Below are positions 16,844 through 24,392 of a DNA stretch of 43,691 bases, piece after piece. The DNA is taken from contig JAISTB010000035.1 of NCBI GenBank assembly GCA_031272775.1, positions 1-43,691 on the forward strand, given 5' to 3'. Below the pieces are notes generated by a model. The model was given only the letters and a program-made list of their open reading frames with translations, was not told where the DNA came from and made no database searches. Both the position numbers and the translations under genes were made by a program. This DNA is from Fusobacteriaceae bacterium. GTDB taxonomy: Bacteria; Fusobacteriota; Fusobacteriia; Fusobacteriales; Fusobacteriaceae. Each line of letters begins with the position of its first letter. The first letter of the stretch is position 1.

Positions 16844-18423
16844 AGGGAAATCACCGAAAAATTCCGGTCGACGACTCCGATGCCGTCAACGGCCGAAGAA
16901 GTGATCCCGCCCGCGTAACCGGCCCCTTCGCCGACGGGGAAGAGGCCTTTGATGTTGAGGGATTCCCCATTTTCATCCCGGAGGATCCGCAAAGGGGACG
17001 AGGTCCTTGTTTCAAGACCGAAGAGATTGGCGTTTTTTCCCGCAAAGCCCGGGTATTTCTCCTGCCAGGCGAGAAGGGCCGCCCGGATGTTCGCGGTGAG
17101 GTACGGAGGGAGCAGATCCCCCAGGGGGTAAGGCTTGAGGCTCATCCGGTAACTCGTTTTGATTTCTCCCCGTGAGGGGGTCCCCGTGAGGAAGTCCTCC
17201 ATATTCTGCCACAGGGCGCCGTAGGTCCCCATGAGGGCGTAAATTTGCCGCTCGAGGCGCTCCTGCAGTTCCATCCCCGCGAAGAGCTCCGGCCCCAGAT
17301 CGGCGGGGCCTATCCCCGCCACAAGGCCCGCGTTGGCAAATTTCCCCGCCCGAGCCGCTTCGCTCATGCCGTTGACGAGGGAAGCGCCGGGGTTCGAGGC
17401 CGCGTTGACGATCTCCCCGCCGGGACACATGCAGAAGCTGAAGACGCCGCGGTTTTCCCGCTTATTGTGGTACGTCACGGAGTAGGTCGCGGGACCCAGC
17501 GCCGGATGACCGGCCCAGGGGCCGTATTGCATCCGGTCGATGTCCTCCTGCCGATGCTCCATGCGAAAGCCCATGGCAAAGGGCTTCGGCGCCATGGCGC
17601 AGCCGATTTGCCCGAGCATCCGGTACGTCTCCCGGGACGAATGGCCTGTGGCGAGGATCACGCAATCGCAGGGGACAAATTCCCGCGCTCCTTTGGGGTC
17701 AGCTACCTGAATTCCCGCCACGCGGCCTTCTTTTATGACGAGCTCCTCCATTTTCCGGCCGAAGAAAAAGCGCCCGCCGGTCGCTTCGATCATTTTCCGC
17801 AGAGCGGTGACGACGGTTTTGAGGACGTCTGTCCCCAGATGGGGCTTGTAATCCCAGCGAATGCGGGGGTCCGCCCCCGCGGCAACCAATTCTTCGAAGA
17901 CATCGGCAATCAGGGAGCTTTTGATCCGGGTGTTGAGTTTCCCGTCGGAAAAGGTGCCCGCGCCTCCTTCTCCGAACTGGATATTGGAGCGGGAATCAAG
18001 GATCCCTTCCCGGATAAAGCGCGCCGTGGTCAGGGTCCGGGCGTCGACAGGCTCCCCCATTTCATAGACGAGGGGGACGCAACCGTAGCGGGTGAGCCGC
18101 AGGGCCGCGAAGAGTCCGGCGGGACCCGCGCCGATGACGACGACTTCCCGGCCGGGATATTTGGGGGCGCGGATCTCAGGCGTCTCCGCGGGAACGGGGA
18201 CGATGTCCTTCCCAAAAGCAAGATTTGCCGGCATTTTGAGCGTTATCCGGAGACTGTAGAGAAATTTCAGCCGCCGCTTTTGCCGCATGTCGAGGGAGCG
18301 CCTGTTCCAGCTGAGGGCGGCGATATTTTCCGCAGCGACGCCCCGGATGTCCAGGGCCTCGAGGATGGCCTCCTCCTGGGGGACGTCGATGGGGATTTCG
18401 ATATTGTGGATGTCGACCTGCAT
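16840..18423 (-). CDS. FAD-dependent dehydrogenase (COG2509 type)
   Basis: A 527-residue flavoprotein. After an N-terminal domain of about 90 residues comes a classic dinucleotide-binding motif VVVIGAGPAGLFAALRL, then FGEGGAGTFSDGKLNTR, CDCVILATGHSSRETY and a C-terminal FAD loop GLFPVGEGAGYAGGITSSAVDG. It belongs to the large NAD(P)/FAD oxidoreductases annotated as uncharacterised FAD-dependent dehydrogenase; the substrate is not known. The ATG at 18423 has AAAGGAG upstream; the in-frame ATG at 18513 would extend into the toxin gene and is rejected. No own promoter was found, so it may be read from the relB/MazF promoter 62 bases and more upstream. Confidence 0.85.
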   Translation of the reverse strand: MQVDIHNIEIPIDVPQEEAILEALDIRGVAAENIAALSWNRRSLDMRQKRRLKFLYSLRITLKMPANLAFGKDIVPVPAETPEIRAPKYPGREVVVIGAGPAGLFAALRLTRYGCVPLVYEMGEPVDARTLTTARFIREGILDSRSNIQFGEGGAGTFSDGKLNTRIKSSLIADVFEELVAAGADPRIRWDYKPHLGTDVLKTVVTALRKMIEATGGRFFFGRKMEELVIKEGRVAGIQVADPKGAREFVPCDCVILATGHSSRETYRMLGQIGCAMAPKPFAMGFRMEHRQEDIDRMQYGPWAGHPALGPATYSVTYHNKRENRGVFSFCMCPGGEIVNAASNPGASLVNGMSEAARAGKFANAGLVAGIGPADLGPELFAGMELQERLERQIYALMGTYGALWQNMEDFLTGTPSRGEIKTSYRMSLKPYPLGDLLPPYLTANIRAALLAWQEKYPGFAGKNANLFGLETRTSSPLRILRDENGESLNIKGLFPVGEGAGYAGGITSSAVDGIGVVDRNFSVISL

Positions 18424-18484
18424 AGGGGTCTCCTTTTGGGGGAAAATTTGTCCCTCTCGGGATGATGCTTCTGAATAAAGGGTA

Positions 18485-18745
18485 TCACAGAATAAGGATA
18501 CTTTGCGGGACATAGCGCGCTTTGACCGTATCTACATATGATGGTTTGTCAAGTCCCGCATATTTCCAATCCCTTATCGGGTAGTACAACCTGCGAATCG
18601 CGTTGCTCTTGTTTTCATATTGCGAGGTAACGTTGTAAACAACGGCAAAATTGTTCTCCAGGTCCATGACAAGAACCGGGCGTTCTTTACCGGCGTTTCC
18701 GTTTTCAAACACCATATAAGCGTGATAAACCTCGAACAGTTCCAT
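18485..18745 (-). CDS. MazF/PemK-like toxin, short
   Basis: An 86-residue protein whose NAGKERPVLVM and following beta-strands (FAVVYNVTSQYENKSN) resemble the MazF/PemK mRNA-interferase fold. It ends at PQSILIL, where the family usually continues into a final IGxLS and helix (about 110 residues in total), so the C-terminus may be lost. I see no continuation in the other frames. The antitoxin stop and this start overlap by one base, typical of a toxin-antitoxin pair. Activity is doubtful. Confidence 0.6.
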   Translation of the reverse strand: MELFEVYHAYMVFENGNAGKERPVLVMDLENNFAVVYNVTSQYENKSNAIRRLYYPIRDWKYAGLDKPSYVDTVKARYVPQSILIL

Positions 18746-19053
18746 CAGCCGTTTACCGCAAAATCGTAGAGTTCAGGATCTTTGTCCTTATCGACAACAA
18801 TTTCGCCCTTCTCGTTGGTATCAAGAATGATCTTGGGATAATTCTTGGCGCGGAACGCAAAACGTAACTGCTCATCAAGAGAGGCAACAGGTTTTGGGAC
18901 AAAAGGCAGCTGATTCTCATTGATTATCTGGCGATAGAACATTTCGATAGCCGTTGTGTGGCTTAATCCCATGCGGGCAAGCAGCGTGCCCGCGCGTTCT
19001 TTGATATCCGAGTCAATCCGGATGTTCAGATTTGTTTTTGTCACTGTGTTCAT
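18745..19053 (-). CDS. RelB/DinJ-family antitoxin
   Basis: A 102-residue protein with an N-terminal ribbon-helix-helix region (TNLNIRIDSDIKERAGTLLARMGLSHTTAIEMFYRQI), the DNA-binding fold of RelB/DinJ antitoxins, and an acidic C-terminal tail that would wrap the toxin. The ATG at 19053 has GGAGG upstream. It pairs with a MazF-like rather than a RelE-like partner, a mixed pairing seen elsewhere. It probably represses its own promoter, which holds a CATGTT/AACATG inverted repeat. Confidence 0.82.
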   Translation of the reverse strand: MNTVTKTNLNIRIDSDIKERAGTLLARMGLSHTTAIEMFYRQIINENQLPFVPKPVASLDEQLRFAFRAKNYPKIILDTNEKGEIVVDKDKDPELYDFAVNG

Positions 19054-19064
19054 AACAGCACCTC

Positions 19065-19102
19065 CATGTTGATATTTTAACATGATTTCACGCTGATGTC
19101 AA
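19065..19102 (-). promoter_or_regulatory. Promoter and likely operator of the relB/MazF pair
   Basis: Minus strand TTGACA (19102-19097), 17-base spacer, TAAAAT (19079-19074). Arms CATGTT (19065-19070) and AACATG (19079-19084) flank the -10 box, a fit for ribbon-helix-helix autorepression. Confidence 0.7.
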
Positions 19103-19137
19103 CACAAAACCCGAGTTAGACAATACGGATATCCCCC

Positions 19138-19776
19138 TCACTCCTCCATATAAAACCTCGTTCCCTGTGACTTCAGCACTCCGTCCCGCTTGAGATGGCT
19201 GATCTCCCGCATCATGGCGCTTCGGTCCACGCAGAGGTATTCGGAGAGGGAAATCAGCGACATGGGGATCGTAAAGGGATTGGCGCCGGCCGAATGTCGG
19301 ATGTATTTGAGGTAGGCGAGGAGCTTTTTCCGGATCGTGTTCTGACTCATGATGCTGATGTGCAACGACAACAGCTGCACTTTTTTCGCGGTCATATGAA
19401 AGAGATTGTTGATGAGGCGCGTGTGGTGCTCGCAGATCTTGTTGCAGGGCGTGATGATGTGGTGGTAATCGATAAACATGACCTTGGCGTAGGACGTGGC
19501 CTCGATGATGTATTCAAAATTCTCCATGGGCACATGGAAGATTTCCCCGAAAACGTCGCGATTTTTGTAGGTTTCCAGTTCCTGGTACTCTCCGTCCTGG
19601 TTGATGGCGTACAAATGGGCCGTCCCCGAGAGCATGACGCCGATTTTATTTTTTTTGTCCGAATAACAGAGGATCGTCTCGTTGGCGTAGTAGGTCTTGA
19701 GCTCCGGCTTGAAACAATAAATCATTTCCTTGACCACGTCTTTGGGAATCCCGTCGTCGATAAAAAATTGCTGCAT
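19138..19776 (-). CDS. Crp/Fnr-family transcription regulator
   Basis: A 212-residue regulator: an N-terminal cyclic-nucleotide-binding-like beta-roll (about 15-115, including KIGVMLSGTAHLYA and NRDVFGEIF), a long dimer helix and a C-terminal winged helix (LSEYLCVDRSAMMREISHLKRDGVL). There is no CRP-type cAMP-binding arginine motif that I can identify. Four or more cysteines are present, two of them in TPCNKICEHH, but their spacing is not that of FNR. It is transcribed divergently from the acyl-CoA dehydrogenase/rubredoxin fusion, which it probably controls. CCTTTTTCC-type spacing upstream includes GGAGGGG as ribosome site. Confidence 0.85.
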   Translation of the reverse strand: MQQFFIDDGIPKDVVKEMIYCFKPELKTYYANETILCYSDKKNKIGVMLSGTAHLYAINQDGEYQELETYKNRDVFGEIFHVPMENFEYIIEATSYAKVMFIDYHHIITPCNKICEHHTRLINNLFHMTAKKVQLLSLHISIMSQNTIRKKLLAYLKYIRHSAGANPFTIPMSLISLSEYLCVDRSAMMREISHLKRDGVLKSQGTRFYMEE

Positions 19777-19815
19777 TTTTCTTTCCCCTCCTTGCGAAAA
19801 TAAGGCTTAATTAGA

Positions 19816-19848
19816 ATAATATCACGAAAATGTTGCAGATGCAACATT
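19816..19848 (-). promoter_or_regulatory. Promoter of the Crp/Fnr gene overlapped by a palindromic operator
   Basis: Minus strand TTGCAT (19844-19839), 17-base spacer, TATTAT (19821-19816). A perfect inverted repeat with nine-base arms, AATGTTGCA (19829-19837) and TGCAACATT (19840-19848), covers the -35. Half-site TGTTGCA and two-base centre are suited to a Crp/Fnr dimer. The gap to 19948 also holds ATGATATCAT and two CATAATG copies. Confidence 0.7.
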
Positions 19849-19947
19849 ATTTTTTGTTCAAAAATGATATCATAATGGCACATAATGTTTCAAACAATCA
19901 TTTTTTGATGGATAAGCAAACGAGATCAATTCAAAGGAGGTAATGTT

Positions 19948-21852
19948 ATGTTGTTCAAAACATCGGAGAAACACGAAGAATTTCGAAAATTGATCCGGGA
20001 TTTCGCCGAGACGGAGGTTAAACCCAACGCCTTTACCTGGGATCAGGAAAACGAGTTTCCTGAAGAGGCTGTCCGGAAGCTTGGTCAAATGGGCGTGTTG
20101 GGAACCCCCTTCCCCGTGGAGTACGGCGGAAAGGGCCTGGACATCTTGTCCTACGCCATTGCCGTGGAGGAACTCTCCCGGGTGGACGGCGGCACGGGCG
20201 TCATCCTGTCGGCCCATGTGTCTCTGGGTTCTTGGCCCATTTTCGCCTTCGGAACCGAGGAGCAGAAGCAGAAATACCTGGTTCCTCTGGCCAAAGGGGA
20301 AAAGATCGGCGCCTTCGGCCTGACGGAGCCAAACGCCGGATCAGACGCCGGCGGGACCGAGACGACGGCCGTCCTTGAAGGGGACTATTATCTTTTGAAC
20401 GGCGGCAAGATCTTTATCACCAACGCGGGACCCGCCGACATTTACGTCGTATTCGCGGTCACGACCCCCGGCATCGGGACAAGGGGCATCAGCGCCTTCA
20501 TTGTGGAAAAGGGCTGGGAAGGCTTCACATTCGGCGAGCACTACAACAAAATGGGGATCCGCTCTTCGGCCACGACGGAGCTCGTCTTTGACGACGTCAA
20601 GGTGCCGAAGGAAAACCTCCTTGGCAAGGAAGGCGAGGGCTTCAAGATCGCCATGGCTACCCTTGACGGCGGCCGGATCGGGATCGCGGCCCAGGCGCTG
20701 GGAATCGCCCAGGGGGCTTACGAAGAGGCTTTGGAATACGCCAAGGAAAGAAATCAATTCGGCTATCCGATCGCGGGACAGCAGGCCGTTTCCTTCAAAT
20801 TGGCCGATATGGCCACAAAGCTCCGGGCCGCGCGCTTTTTGATCTACAGCGCCGCCGAGCTCAAGGAAACCCACGCGCCCTACGCCATGGAAGCGGCCAT
20901 GGCCAAGATGTACGCGTCCGATATCGCGCTGGAAGTGACAAACGACGCTTTGCAGATCCACGGCGGCAACGGATTCATGAAGGGCATGCTTGTGGAACGG
21001 GCTTACCGCGACGCCAAGATCTGTACGATCTACGAAGGGACAAACGAGATCCAGCGGGTTGTCATCGCCGCCTCCCTCGTCGGGAAAATCAAGACCGCGG
21101 CTGCGGCCCCCGCCAAGGCCAAGGGCCCCATTACGGGCGTCCGGAAAAAGCAGATATTCGCCGAGGGAACGGCAGGGGAGCGGGTCGACGCCCTTGTGGC
21201 CGCCCTCAAGAAAGACGGTTACGACTTTACGGTGGGGATCGACATCAATACTCCCATTTCCCAGGCCGACCGGGTCGTATCGGCCGGAAAGGGCATAGGC
21301 CCCAAGGAAAACATGAAGCTGGTGGAGGATCTGGCCATCCAGGCCGGAGCTGCCCTGGGCTCCTCGAGACCTGTGGCCGAAACGCTGAAATATCTGCCTC
21401 TCAACCGCTATGTGGGCATGTCGGGACAAAAGTTTAACGGCAACCTCTATATCGCCTGCGGAATTTCCGGAGCGGGCCAGCATTTGAAGGGCATCAAGAA
21501 CGCGACGACCATCGTGGCCATCAACAAAAGCAAGAACGCGCCGATCTTCAAAAACGCCGACTATGGCATTATCGGAACGTTGGAAGAAATCCTGCCCCTT
21601 TTGACCGCGGCTCTCGATACGGGCGCGCCCAAGACGGAAGCGCCGCCCGCCAAAAAGATGAAACGGCCGACGATCAAGAAGGAAAAATCCCGCTGGGAGA
21701 CCTGGGTATGCGGCGGCTGCGGTTACGAATACAATCCGGAGCTCGGAGACCCCGAAGCGGATGTAGCCGCCGGAACAACCTTCGAAAAGCTGCCTGAGGA
21801 CTGGATCTGCCCCGAATGCGGCGAGTCCAAAGACAGTTTTATCAAAGCCTGA
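19948..21852 (+). CDS. Acyl-CoA dehydrogenase / EtfA FAD domain / rubredoxin fusion
   Basis: A 634-residue three-part redox enzyme. Residues 1 to about 385 are an acyl-CoA dehydrogenase (GLTEPNAGSDAGG; catalytic glutamate in IYEGTNEIQR), probably for short chains such as butyryl-CoA. About 400-565 is only the C-terminal FAD-binding domain of EtfA (VVSAGKGIG, GAALGSSRPVAE, GNLYIACGISGAGQHLKG); EtfA domain I and EtfB are absent. After a Lys/Pro linker, 582-634 is a rubredoxin with iron-binding Cys588, 591, 621 and 624. Electrons can thus pass from substrate FAD to EtfA FAD to iron in one chain. The flavodiiron gene follows, a known rubredoxin client. Start has AAAGGAGG. Confidence 0.92.
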   Translation: MLFKTSEKHEEFRKLIRDFAETEVKPNAFTWDQENEFPEEAVRKLGQMGVLGTPFPVEYGGKGLDILSYAIAVEELSRVDGGTGVILSAHVSLGSWPIFAFGTEEQKQKYLVPLAKGEKIGAFGLTEPNAGSDAGGTETTAVLEGDYYLLNGGKIFITNAGPADIYVVFAVTTPGIGTRGISAFIVEKGWEGFTFGEHYNKMGIRSSATTELVFDDVKVPKENLLGKEGEGFKIAMATLDGGRIGIAAQALGIAQGAYEEALEYAKERNQFGYPIAGQQAVSFKLADMATKLRAARFLIYSAAELKETHAPYAMEAAMAKMYASDIALEVTNDALQIHGGNGFMKGMLVERAYRDAKICTIYEGTNEIQRVVIAASLVGKIKTAAAAPAKAKGPITGVRKKQIFAEGTAGERVDALVAALKKDGYDFTVGIDINTPISQADRVVSAGKGIGPKENMKLVEDLAIQAGAALGSSRPVAETLKYLPLNRYVGMSGQKFNGNLYIACGISGAGQHLKGIKNATTIVAINKSKNAPIFKNADYGIIGTLEEILPLLTAALDTGAPKTEAPPAKKMKRPTIKKEKSRWETWVCGGCGYEYNPELGDPEADVAAGTTFEKLPEDWICPECGESKDSFIKA

Positions 21853-21862
21853 TATCAATCAA

Positions 21863-21932
21863 TCCGCAGGGACGGATGTCCACATCCGCCCGAATCAAGA
21901 TAAATCCCGCAGGGGCGGCATATTGCCGCCCG
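21863..21932. repeat. Two tandem REP-like hairpins between the fusion gene and the flavodiiron gene
   Basis: Unit 1: CGGATG (21873-21878), loop, CATCCG (21883-21888). Unit 2: GGGCGGCA (21913-21920), TAT, TGCCGCCC (21924-21931). Both are preceded by CCGCAGGG and followed by CCGCCCGA, about 41 bases apart. The arms differ but keep pairing, as in dispersed intergenic hairpin families. A similar hairpin is seen at 42305-42323. Confidence 0.65.
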
Positions 21933-21981
21933 AGGAAACGAATATCAAACCCATAATGTTGTAAATAAGGAGAGTGATACA

Positions 21982-23196
21982 ATGTATTGCGTAAGAAAAG
22001 TGACAGACGATTTGTTCTGGGTCGGAGCGAACGAAAACCGACTGGCGCTGTTTGAAAACATTCACCCCATCGAAAACGGCGTGTCCTACAATTCCTATCT
22101 GCTGCTGGACAAGAAGACCGTTCTCTTTGATACGGCCGACTGGGCCGTTTGCAGACAGTTTATCGAAAATATCGAATATGTATTGAACGGCAGACCCCTC
22201 GATTTTCTCGTGATCAATCACATGGAGCCCGACCACGGCGGATCCATCGAGGAAATCCTGCTGAGATATCCCGACGTGACGATTATCAGTACGGAAAAAG
22301 CCTTTATGATCATGCGCCAGTTCGGCTTCAAGATCGACGGTCACACGCTGAAGGAAGTCAAGGAAGGGGATACGGAGACCTTCGGAAAGCACACGGTGAC
22401 CTTTATCGCGGCACCCATGGTGCACTGGCCTGAAGCCATGGTGACCTTTGACATCACAAACGGCGTGCTCTTCGCGGCTGACGCTTTCGGCTCCTTCGGA
22501 AAACTCTCGGGCCGTCTCTTCAACGACGAGGTCAATTTCGACCGCGACTGGATCGACGACGCCCGGCGCTATTATACGAATATCGTGGGCAAATACGGCC
22601 CCCACGTGCAACTCTTGCTGAAGAAGGCTTCGAGCATTTTGGGCAGCATCAAGATCATCTGCCCGCTGCACGGTCCCGTATGGCGCAGCGATTTCGGCTA
22701 CATCCTCGACAAGTATATCAAGTGGAGCACCTACGAGCCAGAGGAAAAGGGAGTACTGATCATCTATGCCTCCATGTACGGAAATACAGAAGCCGTAGCC
22801 AACAATTTCGCGAGCCGCCTTGTGGAAAAGGGCGTGACGAACATCAAAATGTACGACGTGTCCAAGACTCACGTGTCCTTCCTGATCGCGGATACCTTCA
22901 AGTACAGCCATGTGGTATTGGCCTGCGTGACTTACAACCTGGGCGTTTATCCGGTAATGCACAATTACCTTGAGGACATGAAAGCCCTCAACGTGCAGAA
23001 AAGGACCTTCGCCGTTATCGAAAACGGGTCCTGGGCGCCCAAGTCCGGCTCCCTGATCCGCCAGTTCCTCGACGAGGAATTGAAGGAAATCACGGTTTTG
23101 AACGACGAGGTCAGCGTGCTTTCCTCGCTCAGCGAGACGAGCGCCAACGATCTCGAACAGCTGGCCGACGCCTTGGTTGAATCCGTCAAGGAGTAA
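21982..23196 (+). CDS. fprA: Flavodiiron protein (rubredoxin:oxygen oxidoreductase)
   Basis: A 404-residue A-type flavodiiron protein that reduces O2 to water or NO to N2O in anaerobes. The N-terminal metallo-beta-lactamase-like half holds the diiron ligands: HMEPDHGGS (HxExDH), MVHWPEAM and FAADAFGSFG (His and Asp), and CPLHGPVWR (last His). The C-terminal flavodoxin domain (about 255-404) begins LIIYASMYGNTEAVANNF, the FMN phosphate loop. It has no rubredoxin of its own; the upstream fusion protein carries one, so they likely work together. GGAG precedes the start; a terminator follows. Confidence 0.93.
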   Translation: MYCVRKVTDDLFWVGANENRLALFENIHPIENGVSYNSYLLLDKKTVLFDTADWAVCRQFIENIEYVLNGRPLDFLVINHMEPDHGGSIEEILLRYPDVTIISTEKAFMIMRQFGFKIDGHTLKEVKEGDTETFGKHTVTFIAAPMVHWPEAMVTFDITNGVLFAADAFGSFGKLSGRLFNDEVNFDRDWIDDARRYYTNIVGKYGPHVQLLLKKASSILGSIKIICPLHGPVWRSDFGYILDKYIKWSTYEPEEKGVLIIYASMYGNTEAVANNFASRLVEKGVTNIKMYDVSKTHVSFLIADTFKYSHVVLACVTYNLGVYPVMHNYLEDMKALNVQKRTFAVIENGSWAPKSGSLIRQFLDEELKEITVLNDEVSVLSSLSETSANDLEQLADALVESVKE

Positions 23197-23216
23197 AGAA
23201 AAAGCAAATCCATCTC

Positions 23217-23253
23217 AAAAAGCGGGGCGAACGCGGATTCGCCCCGCTTTTTT
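23217..23253 (+). terminator. Rho-independent terminator after fprA
   Basis: GCGGGGCGAA (23222-23231), loop CGCGGA, TTCGCCCCGC (23238-23247), then TTTTTT; an A-run before it extends the stem. Confidence 0.9.
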
Positions 23254-23306
23254 CCATAATTCCATGAGCCGATGGAATCGGTTTGTTTTTGATCATTTCA
23301 AAGACT

Positions 23307-23540
23307 TCAGAATATCCGTGCTCGAATGATTTCATCCAGCGTCATTATGGATTCCTCATAAGAAACGGGCCTATAGAGCAGATGAATCAATTTTTGCTTG
23401 TAATCCGCTTCAAAGGTGCGTTTCCGGATTTGATAATCGCAAATCGCGAAAATCTTGTCGATCAGCGTCCGTTCAAGGCTTTGCACGGAAACCGGAAAGC
23501 GCGTCAGTCCGTAGTGCGCTATGGCTTCGTGCAAATTCAT
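23307..23540 (-). pseudogene. Remnant of an AbiEii-like toxin (C-terminal piece)
   Basis: A 77-codon frame whose VSVQSLERTLIDKIFAICDY matches the conserved C-terminal motif of AbiEii/DUF1814 nucleotidyltransferase toxins (about 250-300 residues). The N-terminal nucleotidyltransferase domain with its GGT and D[DE]xD motifs is missing. A usable GAGGTAATTT ribosome site precedes the ATG, so the piece might still be translated, but it cannot be an active toxin. Confidence 0.6.
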
Positions 23541-24141
23541 AAATTACCTCACTTTCAATCAGCTTCATCCCGACGGATTTCGGATAGTATTCTATATATT
23601 GCTGAATATCTCCACGCTTCAGGTTTATCTTTCTGACGTAGCGCAAAAATTCTTTCTGCTTTAATTCCTTACTTTCAAGATTGTTGACGAGTTCCAGAAA
23701 ACGAAGAATCTGATAGTTTTCGCTTGTGATCTTTGCCCTGGCTCTTCTGACGATAACCTTCTGATAATCTACCAGCACCCGGGACAATCTTGAATTTACG
23801 TTGTTCGAAACGATTTCCAGCGTATTGGGGACCTGCGTCGTCAATCCAGCCGCATTGAGCAGGGTAAATCCTGAATAATAACCATAAATCTCCGCTCCGT
23901 TCGTTATGTATTTTTTCTCTATTACGTCCCGCGGACCGATCATAGACAGCCCGTATCGCAGCATTGTCGGCAGATAATATACGCCGGGGGAGTATCTGAT
24001 CAGTTCTCTTTTTCGGATAGCCTCGTCAATAAACTGCGAAATTCGTGGCCGGGAGTAATTTCCGCAGACCGCTTTGATCTCGTCAATCAGGATCGGCGTA
24101 TTTTCGCCGTATTTTTCTTTTAAAACCTGAACGAATTCCAT
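23473..24141 (-). CDS. AbiEi-like antitoxin (DUF6088 type), altered C-terminus
   Basis: A 222-residue protein of the AbiEi antitoxin group of type IV toxin-antitoxin/phage-defence systems. The N-terminus is a winged-helix DNA-binding region (about 10-60, including SRPRISQFIDEAIRKRELIRY), followed by a GVYYLP strand and the TNGAEIYGYYSGFTLLNAAGLTTQVP segment of the C-terminal domain. Its last ~20 residues are read out of frame across the toxin remnant, so they are probably not native. GGGAG lies before the start. It probably represses its own promoter. Confidence 0.72.
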   Translation of the reverse strand: MEFVQVLKEKYGENTPILIDEIKAVCGNYSRPRISQFIDEAIRKRELIRYSPGVYYLPTMLRYGLSMIGPRDVIEKKYITNGAEIYGYYSGFTLLNAAGLTTQVPNTLEIVSNNVNSRLSRVLVDYQKVIVRRARAKITSENYQILRFLELVNNLESKELKQKEFLRYVRKINLKRGDIQQYIEYYPKSVGMKLIESEVIYEFARSHSALRTDALSGFRAKP

Positions 24142-24160
24142 AAAAATCTCCCTCTCTGTG

Positions 24161-24220
24161 CTTTGTCAACAATATTATAATCTTTTTAACATTATATGTC
24201 AAGAAGATTATAATTTTCAA
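24161..24220 (-). promoter_or_regulatory. Consensus promoter with flanking inverted repeats (AbiE locus)
   Basis: Minus strand TTGACA (24202-24197), 17-base spacer, TATAAT (24179-24174): a perfect sigma-70 consensus. It is bracketed by imperfect inverted arms of about 20 bases, CTTTGTCAACA...TTATAATC (24161-24182) and GATTATAAT...CAACAAAG (24206-24225). AbiEi antitoxins are known to bind inverted repeats at their promoter. Confidence 0.7.
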
Positions 24221-24224
24221 CAAA

Positions 24225-24255
24225 GAAAAAAGGCCTAACTGGGAGTGTCAGGCCT
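24225..24255 (-). terminator. Terminator of the sugar ABC operon
   Basis: On the minus strand AGGCCTGAC (24255-24247), a seven-base loop and GTTAGGCCT (24239-24231) precede TTTTTT. It lies about 140 bases beyond the binding-protein stop; the gap also holds the perfect palindrome GTTCACATGTGTGAAC (24266-24281), possibly an operator. Confidence 0.75.
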
Positions 24256-24392
24256 ATATGGGTCTGTTCACATGTGTGAACCATGGGTACTAGAAACAAA
24301 CTGTCATTGTTCCACGTGAATATCATACCAAATATTTACTTGAATTGCAAATTTATTTTATCAATAGTTACCATATACCAGATATATCGTTC

